Of a stretch of 28,000 nt of DNA, positions 15,242 through 23,300 are shown in pieces. Source of the stretch: an uncultured Oscillospiraceae bacterium. Its GTDB lineage: Bacteria > Bacillota > Clostridia > Oscillospirales > Oscillospiraceae. The notes below the pieces were generated by a model. It was given only the letters and a program-made list of their open reading frames with translations, had not been told where the DNA came from and searched no databases. Location of the stretch: the NCBI GenBank assembly GCA_900763965.1, contig CAAFMG010000038.1, positions 1 to 28,000 on the forward strand, written 5' to 3'. A program made the translations under genes and the position numbers. Positions within the stretch are counted from its first letter, which is position 1. Each line of letters starts with the position of its first letter.

Positions 15242-16192
15242 TTACTCACCCAGACGGACTCTGGGATCCAACAGGGCTGTCAGTACATCCACCAGGAAGC
15301 TGGCAATGAGCATTGCGGCAGCAACCAGAACTGTGGTCACCATGATCACCGGGTAGTCACCGGCCACCACGGCATCGGTGATGGTAATGCCGATACCGGG
15401 CCAGGAGAATACGGACTCAATGACCACGGAACCGGAGATCAGCAGGGGCAGACGGAACACCAGCACCACCATCACCGGCCGCAGGGCATTCCGGAAAGCG
15501 TGCTTAAAGTACACCTTCCACTCAGGAAGGCCCTTGCTCCGGGCGGTTTTCACATAGTCACTGTTCATAACGGACAGCATATTGTTCCGGGTGTAGCGCA
15601 TCAGCACCGCACACATGGAAATGGTGGTGGTGACCACCGGCAGGATCAGGTGCTGGGCCTGGGTAAATTCTCCGGTGGCAGACATCCGGTTGCCTGTGGG
15701 GAGGATGCCCATCTTAATGGCGAAGATCTGCACCATACAGATGCCGAAGAAGAACTGGGGGATGGACTGGCCGATAACTGCCAGGAACCGGCCAATATAG
15801 TCGATGATACCGTTCTGGCGAATGGCGGAAACAATGCCGATGGCCACACCGATGACGGTGGACAGCAGCAGTGACCACAGCGCCAGCTCAAAGGTAGCAG
15901 GCAGACGCTGGGCCAGCATGGTCTTGATGGAAGATCCGGTGGTGATGCTGTAGCCATACTCGCCACGCAGCATTTCACCCACCCAGCGGAAATAGCGGAC
16001 AAAGAAGGGGTCATTCAAACCCATCTGCTCCCGCAGAGCCTCCAGATTTTCTGCACTGGCAGCCATATCCGGAGAAACCATGTAGCTAATGGGGTCCACC
16101 CCCGTCATCTGCAAAGCGCCAAACACCAGCAGGCTGATGAGCAGCAGCATGGGTATCATTTGCAGGAGCTTTTTCAGGGTAAATTTCAGCAT
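15242..16192 (-). CDS. Opp/Dpp-type ABC transporter permease (OppB/DppB-like)
   Basis: The second membrane permease, 316 residues, about six hydrophobic segments. It shows DppB-family features: the N-terminal LKKLLQMIPMLLLISLLVF helix, the early extracytoplasmic loop with LREQMGLNDPFFVRYFRW, and the EAA region TARSKGLPEWKVYFKHAFRNALRP. The frame is open upstream to 16267, but the ATG at 16192 has GGAGTG five bases upstream and starts exactly at the typical N-terminus. It follows the binding-protein gene after a 236-base gap containing a strong hairpin, which probably lowers permease expression relative to the binding protein. Confidence 0.94.
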   Translation of the reverse strand: MLKFTLKKLLQMIPMLLLISLLVFGALQMTGVDPISYMVSPDMAASAENLEALREQMGLNDPFFVRYFRWVGEMLRGEYGYSITTGSSIKTMLAQRLPATFELALWSLLLSTVIGVAIGIVSAIRQNGIIDYIGRFLAVIGQSIPQFFFGICMVQIFAIKMGILPTGNRMSATGEFTQAQHLILPVVTTTISMCAVLMRYTRNNMLSVMNSDYVKTARSKGLPEWKVYFKHAFRNALRPVMVVLVFRLPLLISGSVVIESVFSWPGIGITITDAVVAGDYPVIMVTTVLVAAAMLIASFLVDVLTALLDPRVRLGE

Positions 16193-16312
16193 AAATACAC
16201 TCCATTCTATTTTGTCGGGAACGCAGAAGCGATGGTTCCCCAGGGGGAATCTCTGAGATCCGCACACAGCTGAAATTGGTCAGCGTTTCCCAGGATCGGT
16301 GTTTTTAAAAAT

Positions 16313-16339
16313 GGGGAATGCGGTGGTTCCGCATTCCCC
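16313..16339 (-). terminator. Intercistronic hairpin between binding protein and permease genes
   Basis: GGGGAATGCGG (16313-16323) and CCGCATTCCCC (16329-16339) form a perfect 11-bp stem. On the - strand it is followed by ATTTTTAAAAA. It looks like a partial terminator or mRNA-stabilising stem that separates the highly expressed binding protein gene from the rest of the operon. Confidence 0.7.
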
Positions 16340-16428
16340 AATGGGTATCCGTTGCCGGACAAAAGCACAAATAGAACGCTTACGATCTGCTGCTGTCCGC
16401 AGATGGGATCGTGCCATTTTGCCCAGTC

Positions 16429-18099
16429 TTAGCCAACGATCTCCCAGTTCTCAAAGCCGATATCGGTCTTGTACCAGGGGTTGCCAAAGACCTGGTTGTC
16501 ATTGACCTTCAGGTGGTTGGTGTTGATGAACACGTTGTTGCCCAGGGTGAACAGAGGCAGCTTGTACAGCATCTCGTTCTCCAGGTTGGACAGCTCGGTG
16601 AGGATCTTGTTGGTCTCGGCTTCGTCGGTAGCAGCAGCCAGCTTGGAGATCAGACCATCAAAGGCAGTGTCGCCGCCGAAGATGTTCTGGAAGTTGGCGT
16701 TGGCAGAGTTGTATTCGCCGTACCACTCGCTGATGTCGAAAGCAGACAGGCCCTTATAGCCCACATCGTAGTTCCGGGTCTGGAACAGATCCTGGGTGCC
16801 CTGGGTGGTCTGGATAACTTCCACATCCATGCCCACCTCTCTGAGGTAGTAGGCAATGGCTTCCATGAAGTCAATGGAGCCCTGATCGGAGTAGTAGTAC
16901 AGGATACGGAACTTGTGGCTGAAGTCATAGTTGGCTTCCTTCAGCAGCTCCTTGGCCTTCTCGGGGTTGTACTCAAAGACCTTGCCGTTGAAAGCGGGAG
17001 AGGTGTTGGAAACACCGGAGTTCACAAGGGTTGCCAGGCCGGGGAACAGGCTGGATGCCAGAGTCTCCCGGTCGATGGCGTGGAGGATGGCTTCCCGAAC
17101 CAGCGGATTCTGCATTGCGGGGTTCTCGTTGCCGTCCACACCCTTCATGTTGCAGATGAAATAGCGGTAGAACAGGATGTCCACGGGGAACATCTGCATG
17201 CCGTTGATCTTCTGAACTTCGTTGATGGTGCCAACAATGTTGGTGTTGAAGTAGTCAACCTGACCGGCCTGAGCGGCGGTGATCTGGTCAGCCACATAGG
17301 TGGAAACGATCTTGGTGATCTTGGGCTTTACGCCGTCATAGTAGGGGTTCTGCTCCAGGACATAGTAGTTGCCCACATTGAACTCGGTGAGCATGAAAGC
17401 GCCGCTGGAAACAGGATGGCTCCAGAACTCCACGTTCTTGGTCAGCTCCAGAACATCCGCGTCCTTCAGCACATGCTCGGGCAGGATGGCAAACTGGGCC
17501 AGAGTGGCAGCCAGTGCTCTGTAGGGGGCATCCAGGGTGATGGTGATCTTGTTGCCGTCGATGACCAGACCTTCCAGATCGTCAGCGGAGCCGTCCTTCC
17601 AGGCAGCGGCGCCCTTGATCTTGTTGAAGGCATTGGTGTAGATGCCGTTGGAAACGGCGGTCTTCAGGTTGGCCTTGATGGAGAAAGCCACGTCCTGAGG
17701 GGTGATGGGTTCCCCGTCGGACCACTTGCTGCCGCCGATGAAGTTGATCTCGTACACCAGACCATCGTCGGACACCTTGAAGTTGGCATCTGCCAGATCG
17801 GACTTCAGGGTGGTCAGGTCAGTCTCTGCCAGGAACAGGCTGCGGAACATCTGCATGGTTCCCAGGTTCTGGTCCTCCCAGGGGCTGATAAGGCGGTCCT
17901 GCACACCGGTGTTGCCGCCGTTGGCGGTGATCAGGCGCAGGGTCTGCTCCACAGGAGCGGAGGGGTCAGCGCTGGCTGTGGCATTGTTGGCAGGAGCCTG
18001 GGGCTGCGCAGTCGTGGGAGCCGGCTGCTGGCTGCCGCCGCAGGCAGCCATGGACAGAACCATGACCAGTGCCAGCAGGAGAGCAAAAATCTTTTTCAT
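16429..18099 (-). CDS. Extracellular solute-binding lipoprotein of an Opp/Dpp-type ABC importer (SBP family 5)
   Basis: A 556-residue substrate-binding protein of the oligopeptide/dipeptide/nickel class. A lipoprotein signal peptide is clear: MKK, a hydrophobic stretch, then SMAAC with the lipidated Cys20, followed by a low-complexity Q/P/A/T linker. The mature part has family-5 features, including YEINFIGGSKWSDGEPITPQDVAFSIK (the usual KWSDG.P.TA.D motif), NPYYDG and the C-terminal half with PLVREAILHAIDRE. Family 5 proteins bind peptides, but many relatives bind oligosaccharides or other small molecules. The glycosidase-like gene at the end of this operon makes a sugar-containing ligand attractive. 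GAGGTG lies five bases before the ATG. It is the first gene of the operon. Confidence 0.94.
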   Translation of the reverse strand: MKKIFALLLALVMVLSMAACGGSQQPAPTTAQPQAPANNATASADPSAPVEQTLRLITANGGNTGVQDRLISPWEDQNLGTMQMFRSLFLAETDLTTLKSDLADANFKVSDDGLVYEINFIGGSKWSDGEPITPQDVAFSIKANLKTAVSNGIYTNAFNKIKGAAAWKDGSADDLEGLVIDGNKITITLDAPYRALAATLAQFAILPEHVLKDADVLELTKNVEFWSHPVSSGAFMLTEFNVGNYYVLEQNPYYDGVKPKITKIVSTYVADQITAAQAGQVDYFNTNIVGTINEVQKINGMQMFPVDILFYRYFICNMKGVDGNENPAMQNPLVREAILHAIDRETLASSLFPGLATLVNSGVSNTSPAFNGKVFEYNPEKAKELLKEANYDFSHKFRILYYYSDQGSIDFMEAIAYYLREVGMDVEVIQTTQGTQDLFQTRNYDVGYKGLSAFDISEWYGEYNSANANFQNIFGGDTAFDGLISKLAAATDEAETNKILTELSNLENEMLYKLPLFTLGNNVFINTNHLKVNDNQVFGNPWYKTDIGFENWEIVG

Positions 18100-18737
18100 A
18101 GCTTCACCTCATAATATAATGGTTATGGGAAACTTCAACACAGACAGTCTCCCAAGACTTGACATTATTCTACATAATGATGAACAGAATATCTATTGAC
18201 GGAATCGTAGAATAAAATATGTCGATTTTGTAAAATGTGAATAATCGCTAATTATTTTCAGTAAGAAATCTGCCAGAAAACAATTTTCAAAACAAAAAGC
18301 GATATTTTGTATGGGTTAATATGTTTTTCATTGCGTTTTCGTAAAGAAATACCGATAATTCAAAAACGTCCCTGGTTTCTGTCCGTGGGCAAACAGCGCG
18401 GATTTTTGTCCCATTTTTTCATATATATGCATCCTCCATCCCTGCAAACAGCCCCCAGCCTTAACTCCGGGCCTTTGAGGGCCCGATGTTGTAACCTTTA
18501 AAAGTCCCAGGCATTCCCCGGATCATAAAATCCCCACCGCAGGCTGTATAGAAAGCCCGTAACACTCCCTGCCCAGATGCAGCCGCAAAAGGGCATTCGC
18601 AGTGCGCTATAAAACCACAGATCCCGGGCAGCGTTCAACTGCCCGGGATCTGTTTTTTTGAAAGCGTATGTCCGGCAAAAGCGCATCCCTAACCATATTG
18701 GACGTACCCAGTCTGGGGGACAAACCATCCGTCCCTC
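18100..18737. other. Gene-free, AT-rich stretch upstream of the Opp operon
   Basis: About 640 bases between the two - strand genes. The part 18110-18350 is AT-rich and must hold the Opp operon promoter, but no convincing -35/-10 pair at normal spacing was found. A small hairpin CGGGCC/GGCCCG lies at 18468-18485 and a strong one at 18618-18652. No credible gene was seen. Confidence 0.5.
18618..18659. terminator. Strong hairpin, probable terminator of the M48 gene
   Basis: CAGATCCCGGGCA (18618-18630) pairs perfectly with TGCCCGGGATCTG (18640-18652), 13 bp. It lies about 85 bases beyond the M48 stop codon on the - strand. The cleanest T-run (TTTTTTT, 18653-18659) is on the + strand, whereas the - strand tail is only TGGTTTTAT, so it would also stop any + strand transcript coming from the left. 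Confidence 0.65.
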
Positions 18738-20984
18738 CTACCCGATCATTTCATTCTCCCTCTGGTAGACGCAGCTGTCCGGCACCCGCTCCACCAGTCC
18801 CTTGGGAACGTTCCGGTAGTCAAACAGAGAGAACTGCCAATCCGAGCAGGTATCCAGGTAGCGGAAAATGCGGTGCATCACCTGCTCCTGCACTTCCTGG
18901 TCGGCATCGGAACGGAAGCGAATCACAAAAGCACTGGTAAAGAAGCTGTCCGTGATGGTTTTGCGCACCAGATAGATTTTATCAATGGAATCGTCCCGGA
19001 TATGGGCAAGGATCTCCTCCAGCATCCCCTCCGGCAGCTGCTCCGTGCCGAGGTGGTCTTTTTTGGTCAGTTGGCCGATTTCGCTGTATTGATCTTCCTG
19101 GCGCTGCATCAGTTCCAGTGCCTTCTCCCGGTAGGTATCCAGCTCCTGCTGCATTCCGGTAAGGGTGCAGTAGGTGCCAATCAGCTCCAGCGCACTGTCA
19201 ATGGCATTGTTATTCATCTCGATGGCGGTATACAGATCTTGCAGGCCGCCTGCATCGTACCGGCGCAGCCGCCAGCTGCCGCGGATGAAGTAGGCATAGG
19301 CAGCGGCAGGGGGCTGAAGCGCCTCAATGGCACAGTTGCACAGAGCGATGGCCTCGCTGCTGCGCCCCAGCATGTGCAGCGCATCAACGATATCGGCGTA
19401 TTCCTCCGCCACCACCGGGGAACCGGCAGACTGCCACTGCTCCACCTTCTGCTTGGGTTCCAGGTATTGGGTGCGATGATCCTCTTCAAAACTCATCTGG
19501 GTAAATTCTGCAATACGGGCATCCATATCCTCCAGCACCTTTTTCTGCTCCTGGAGATATTCCCCATCTGCAGGGAAGGAAAGCACCGGAAGTTCCTCCA
19601 GGCCCAGGGCCTGGATTCTGCTCCAAACGGTGGGATGGCTGGCACTCCGCGCTTCCATTTCCTGCTTGGTTAGTTTCTCCCAGTCTGTCTTACGAGTCGG
19701 GAACGCCTGGTGGAAGGCTGCCAGCTGCCGGCGAAGCAGATCCTCCACCACAGATTCATAGGCAGCCGGTGTGTCGTCCCCCTCCTGCTCCCAGAGAAAC
19801 AGGTCAAGGTATTTGGTCTTGAGCAGGGAGGCGGCTGCCGCCTCCGGCATTCTTGCCATGGCACTGTCCGCCGCCTGTTCTGCGGTGATGGAAGCAGCAT
19901 AGCTGTAAAGCTCATAATTCATAGCGTACATCAGGTCAGAGAAATTGTAAAACGGCTGGTTAAACATGGACAGCATATTGGGGTGTCTTCCCTGACAAAG
20001 AAAATCCCTGTAACTGCCCGCCCGGATCTCTTCCCGATTGGAACCTGAGATATGGGAGAATTCATGGAGCAGCATGGCATAAAGCTCCTCCTCCGTCAGC
20101 AGTGCCAATATAACTGCGCCCAGGCCGACCACCGCCGTCTTTCCCACCAGGCTGATGGAAACATTGTTGTCCGCCCTTGCCAGCAGAAGCACCGGCCCTG
20201 TCCAGCCGGTTTCCTGGGCAGCTTCTTTTGCGATCTGATAAAGGCGGGGCGTGTCCTGCTCCGGAAGAATATCCCTCATGTCCTGAAGCACGGCCTTCGC
20301 GGTGCACAACGGAAGCTGCTGGAAAGAAAGCTGAATCAGAAATACCGAAATCAAGATTGCCACAGTACTCCCCGTGCAGCCGCTGCAAAGCCCCAGCACC
20401 AGTCCCATGGTCAGCAGCACCAGCGCATACCCATTGGTTGCCCGGCGAATATGCCGTAGGGTACGCAATTTCTGTGCCGCTGCCTGCTCTGCCTGCTCCC
20501 GATGGGACAGGACAAACTGCTGCCGCTGCTGGATGTCCATCTGCCGAAAGCGCCGCTGATACAGATATACACCCCAGAAATTAGCAGCCAACACCCCAGC
20601 GGCCAGAAGAATGCAGCCGATTTCTCCCCGCCAGGCAATCTGCTCTGCACCCTCATGTCCGGTGCGAAGCACGATACCCAGCAGGCGCATCCCAACAGAA
20701 ATGCACATAGCGACAGGAATCATTACCAGATTCCACAAAAACTGCGCCTTTACAGCATGGGTCGTCTTTTGCGCTGGGGCGCCGCCCTTATCCATAGCGG
20801 ATGCCGTTTTGCCCAGAATCGTCACCGTGATGAGCTCCAGCACCCCGGCCCCTGCCAGCACCCAGTAGTCCCTGCCGCTCATTTCGCTGACCTCCCGTCC
20901 GCCGGTCAGCAATACCGCCAGGATAATCCAGAGAAACATGGCAAGCAGACAGACAGTCAAAACAATGGCTGGTTTCTTTTTCAT
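18738..20984 (-). CDS. Membrane-anchored M48-type (HtpX/Ste24-like) metallopeptidase with long C-terminal helical region
   Basis: A 748-residue protein. The N-terminal ~300 residues hold several membrane segments (about residues 5-27, 40-62, 85-105, 125-145, 188-230). The peptidase part has the zinc motif HEFSH at 307-311 (Glu308 catalytic) and the third ligand in AEQAADSAMA (Glu369, Asp373), as in M48 enzymes, where the pattern is ExxxD. The family hallmark SHPTVWSRIQAL follows near residue 455. The remaining 250 residues are helical and resemble tetratricopeptide-type repeats (ALHMLGRSSEAIALCNCAIEAL; GLQDLYTAIEMNNNAIDSALELIGTY), unusual for HtpX, which ends after the peptidase domain. The ATG at 20984 with AAGGAA before it is preferred over a TTG two codons earlier. 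Substrates and regulation are unknown; membrane protein quality control or processing is likely. Confidence 0.82.
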   Translation of the reverse strand: MKKKPAIVLTVCLLAMFLWIILAVLLTGGREVSEMSGRDYWVLAGAGVLELITVTILGKTASAMDKGGAPAQKTTHAVKAQFLWNLVMIPVAMCISVGMRLLGIVLRTGHEGAEQIAWRGEIGCILLAAGVLAANFWGVYLYQRRFRQMDIQQRQQFVLSHREQAEQAAAQKLRTLRHIRRATNGYALVLLTMGLVLGLCSGCTGSTVAILISVFLIQLSFQQLPLCTAKAVLQDMRDILPEQDTPRLYQIAKEAAQETGWTGPVLLLARADNNVSISLVGKTAVVGLGAVILALLTEEELYAMLLHEFSHISGSNREEIRAGSYRDFLCQGRHPNMLSMFNQPFYNFSDLMYAMNYELYSYAASITAEQAADSAMARMPEAAAASLLKTKYLDLFLWEQEGDDTPAAYESVVEDLLRRQLAAFHQAFPTRKTDWEKLTKQEMEARSASHPTVWSRIQALGLEELPVLSFPADGEYLQEQKKVLEDMDARIAEFTQMSFEEDHRTQYLEPKQKVEQWQSAGSPVVAEEYADIVDALHMLGRSSEAIALCNCAIEALQPPAAAYAYFIRGSWRLRRYDAGGLQDLYTAIEMNNNAIDSALELIGTYCTLTGMQQELDTYREKALELMQRQEDQYSEIGQLTKKDHLGTEQLPEGMLEEILAHIRDDSIDKIYLVRKTITDSFFTSAFVIRFRSDADQEVQEQVMHRIFRYLDTCSDWQFSLFDYRNVPKGLVERVPDSCVYQRENEMIG

Positions 20985-21104
20985 GTACAATTCCTTCTTT
21001 CATTTGTGATCGGCTTCATCATAGCCGCAGGGATGTCCAATAAAACGGACAGTTTCAGATTTTTCCGATCTCCCTTTTCTGCCGCAGCGGCGTATTCTAT
21101 CCCT

Positions 21105-21132
21105 ATTATATAGTACCCCTCCGAAAATGCAA
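21105..21132 (-). promoter_or_regulatory. Predicted promoter of the M48 gene
   Basis: On the - strand, -35 TTGCAT (21127-21132), 16-base spacer, perfect -10 TATAAT (21105-21110). The leader would be about 115 bases. Confidence 0.6.
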
Positions 21133-21331
21133 GGCAGCTTTTCCCTTTCACAGAATTCCAAATGCAAACAAGTTGGCGTAAAAGAATTTTTCCTGGTAAG
21201 GTTTCCAAAGCGGAAGGATCCTTTGCGCACCCGCAGGGGATTGCCGGACAGGCCGTTCCTGCACGGCTGCCTATGAACGGCCAGCGGCAGTTATTGGGGA
21301 TTTTCGAGTAACGGAAGCCAGCAAAACACAA

Positions 21332-21366
21332 AGCCCCCGGCGGTGAGGTGCGCACCGCTGGAGGCT
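21332..21366 (-). terminator. Terminator after brnQ
   Basis: On the - strand an imperfect stem (AGCCTCCAGCGGT with ACCGCCGGGGGCT) is followed by TTTGTGTTTTG. It starts about 30 bases after the brnQ stop. Confidence 0.65.
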
Positions 21367-21397
21367 ATGATTGTGATTCAAGGTATCCCGTTTCCCC

Positions 21398-22735
21398 TTA
21401 TGCCTGGCAGTCCCCCACTGCGGGGATCTCCTTTTCCTTGCACAAGGCTCCAACCAACAGGCTCAGTGCCAGCATTCCCAATGCCACGCCCAGCCAGCCA
21501 AAGCCCATTTTATAAAGAGGCAGTCTGTGCAGCAGCTGCCCCAGGCTGCCCAGAGGCACCCCGGCATCTCCAAGGGCATACAGGACGCTGACCGCCGCCG
21601 TTCCCAGAACCGTCATAGGATAGACAAAGGGATTCCGCTTCCAAAGGTCGTGGCTCAGTCCCAGCAGAATCAGCACAATGGACACAGGATAAATGGCATT
21701 CAACACAGGCACGGAGATGCTCAAAATCATGTTCAAGCCCAGGTTGCAAACCAGCAGGGAGAAGAAGGTAATGACAAAAACCCAGGTGCGGTAGGAAACC
21801 CCTGCAAAAAGGGTGGAAAAATACTGGGAAATGGAATTGATCAGGCCGACGCAGGTCGTCAGGCACGCCAGGGTAAAAATCGCCGCCAGCAGCACAGCGC
21901 CTGTACCGCCGAATACCTGATAGACGATGCACCGCAGGGTCCATGCGCCGTTATCCTGGAGCGCATAAACACCGGAGCTGCACATTCCCATGTAGGACAG
22001 CATGGCGTATACCAGCGCCAGGATCGTTCCGGCCAGAAGTCCCGCCAGAACGGTATAGCGCATTCTGTCCCGCTTTTCTCTCAGGCCGAAGGATGCCAGG
22101 GTGGTGGAGATCACCAGGCCAAAATTCAGTGCGGCAATGGTATCCATGGTATTGTAGCCCTCGGTAAAGCCCTTCAGCAGCGGTGCGGCAGCATAGCTGT
22201 CCCGGGGCTGGGCCACCTGTGTCTCTCCCCGGAACAGGAAGCAGACAAACAGCAGGGTCAGCAGGGTCAGCATAGCCGGAGTCAGTCCCCGGCCGATCCG
22301 GTTCACCAGCTTTCCGGGGCTCAGGCAGAGCCAAAGGGCCACCAGGAAAAACACCAGAGAATAGACCGCCATCCACAGTGACAAATTGGCTCCCTGGGGC
22401 AGATAAGGAGCCACCGCCATCTCAAAGGGAACCGATGCGGCTCTGGGAATTCCCAGTCCCGGGCCGATGGAAAGATAAATAAGCAGCGTAAACACCAGGG
22501 CAAACCGTTTGCCCACCTGCTGTCCCAGCTTTTCCAAACCGTCGAAGCGAGCTACCACGACCACACCCAGCACCGGCAGGATCACCGCCGTTGCCAGAAA
22601 GCCCACCATTGCCGCCAAGGTATGCGTGCCTGCATTCTGTCCCAGGAAGGGCGGAAAAATCAGGTTTCCGGCTCCAAAAAACAGCGCAAACAGCATAACG
22701 CTCACCACTAACAGATTTCTTTTTCCCAGTTTCAT
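21398..22735 (-). CDS. brnQ: Branched-chain amino acid:cation symporter, BrnQ/LIVCS family
   Basis: A 445-residue inner-membrane carrier that imports leucine, isoleucine and valine with Na+ or H+. The family N-terminus is clear (LLVVSVMLFALFFGAGNLIFPPFLGQNAG), as is the conserved GPGLGIPRAASVPFE segment near residue 95. About 12 hydrophobic segments and the length match BrnQ. The ribosome-binding region AAGGAAGGAAG precedes the ATG at 22735. The gene has its own transcription unit: a consensus promoter, a T-box leader ending in a strong terminator hairpin, and a terminator after the stop. The T-box independently supports the amino acid transport assignment, since such leaders sense uncharged tRNA. 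Confidence 0.94.
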   Translation of the reverse strand: MKLGKRNLLVVSVMLFALFFGAGNLIFPPFLGQNAGTHTLAAMVGFLATAVILPVLGVVVVARFDGLEKLGQQVGKRFALVFTLLIYLSIGPGLGIPRAASVPFEMAVAPYLPQGANLSLWMAVYSLVFFLVALWLCLSPGKLVNRIGRGLTPAMLTLLTLLFVCFLFRGETQVAQPRDSYAAAPLLKGFTEGYNTMDTIAALNFGLVISTTLASFGLREKRDRMRYTVLAGLLAGTILALVYAMLSYMGMCSSGVYALQDNGAWTLRCIVYQVFGGTGAVLLAAIFTLACLTTCVGLINSISQYFSTLFAGVSYRTWVFVITFFSLLVCNLGLNMILSISVPVLNAIYPVSIVLILLGLSHDLWKRNPFVYPMTVLGTAAVSVLYALGDAGVPLGSLGQLLHRLPLYKMGFGWLGVALGMLALSLLVGALCKEKEIPAVGDCQA

Positions 22736-22758
22736 CGTTCTCTTCCTTCCTTTTGAAC

Positions 22759-23030
22759 AAAAAAATAAAGACCCGTCTCAAATTTCTTTGAGACGGGTCC
22801 AAAATACCCGCGGTACCACTCAAATTGTGCGCCGAAACGCACCACTCTTTTCAGGCTCCAACAAGCCCTAGGCACTAACGCAGCCCACGCGAAAGCCCCT
22901 ACCGACAATACTGCTTTGGGGACTCCGGCTCAGAAGGGATGGGATTTATGAAGGCAGTCCACCGGGCTTCCACCACCCCCGGCTCTCTATCGGCTGTACG
23001 ATCAAATCCGTCTTCGTCATCGCTTTTCTA
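22759..23030 (-). ncRNA. T-box riboswitch leader of brnQ
   Basis: A complete T-box leader on the - strand. The conserved T-box sequence GAGTGGTACCGCGG (forward 22807-22820) lies just before the terminator hairpin GACCCGTCTCAAA / TTTGAGACGGGTC (forward 22770-22799) with its T-rich tail (forward 22759-22769). Stem I is recognisable at the 5' end (GCGATGACGAAGACGG) with the distal-loop elements AGAGAG and GGTGGTGGAAGCCCGG and the closing TTCTGAGCC. The specifier region reads AAATCCCATCCC, which contains ATC codons; isoleucine is therefore the best reading and fits BrnQ. Uncharged tRNA would stabilise the antiterminator formed with the T-box sequence and let brnQ be transcribed. The exact 5' end is estimated. 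Confidence 0.93.
22770..22799 (-). terminator. Regulated terminator of the T-box leader
   Basis: A perfect 13-bp stem (forward arms 22770-22782 and 22787-22799) followed on the - strand by TTTATTTTTTT. It is mutually exclusive with the antiterminator. Confidence 0.92.
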
Positions 23031-23043
23031 TGAAATTACGCCT

Positions 23044-23072
23044 ATTGTACACCCGAAAATCCCGGCTGTCAA
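23044..23072 (-). promoter_or_regulatory. Promoter of the T-box/brnQ transcript
   Basis: On the - strand, perfect -35 TTGACA (23067-23072), 17-base spacer, -10 TACAAT (23044-23049). It lies 15-20 bases before the T-box Stem I. Confidence 0.88.
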
Positions 23073-23221
23073 TAGCTATTTTCTGCCCGCAACGATTGCT
23101 TTTTTCGGATGGGCGTATTTACAGCAAAAAGCCAAGTACAAGCCCCATAGCCAACGGAGCAGCACACAGCCGGTTCCCTACGGTTGCTTTCGTTTTACAG
23201 TTCGCAAAACATTTACTTATG

Positions 23222-23245
23222 CAATTGTCACGCTGCACAATTGTC
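23222..23245. repeat. CAATTGTC direct repeat upstream of the tracrRNA promoter
   Basis: CAATTGTC occurs at 23222-23229 and again at 23238-23245, a 16-base period, about 20 bases upstream of the -35 box. It may be a regulator site or AT-rich chance. Confidence 0.3.
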
Positions 23246-23266
23246 GTGTAATATTTTTAAAATCTC

Positions 23267-23294
23267 TTGACAGAACCTGACAATATGCTATAAT
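23267..23294 (+). promoter_or_regulatory. Consensus promoter of tracrRNA (and probably cas9)
   Basis: -35 TTGACA at 23267-23272, 16-base spacer, -10 TATAAT at 23289-23294: both hexamers are perfect. Transcription should start near 23301, exactly where the predicted anti-repeat begins. No second promoter was found between here and cas9. Confidence 0.88.
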
Positions 23295-23300
23295 AAAAGC

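Larger units (their letters stand above)
20985..21397. other. Intergenic region between brnQ and M48 genes
   Basis: About 410 bases. It contains the M48 promoter (21105-21132) and the brnQ terminator (21332-21366). The middle (21170-21310) has imperfect palindromic bits around AAGGATCCTT but no gene. Confidence 0.5.

Noticed and set aside
16411..18114. 567-residue + strand open frame opposite the binding-protein gene
   Set aside because: The - strand frame has a lipoprotein signal and family-5 motifs; the + frame is an antisense shadow.
18104..18132. TTGAAG-16-TATTAT promoter just before the binding-protein gene
   Set aside because: The -10 would lie directly against the ribosome-binding site, so the transcript would start inside or past it; the true promoter must be further upstream.
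18307..18501. Possible 64-residue + strand small protein in the AT-rich region
   Set aside because: No ribosome-binding site, no recognisable motif, and composition follows the intergenic DNA.
23073..23266. Possible CRISPR array between brnQ leader and cas9
   Set aside because: No repeated unit of 25-40 bases is present; only the short CAATTGTC motif recurs.
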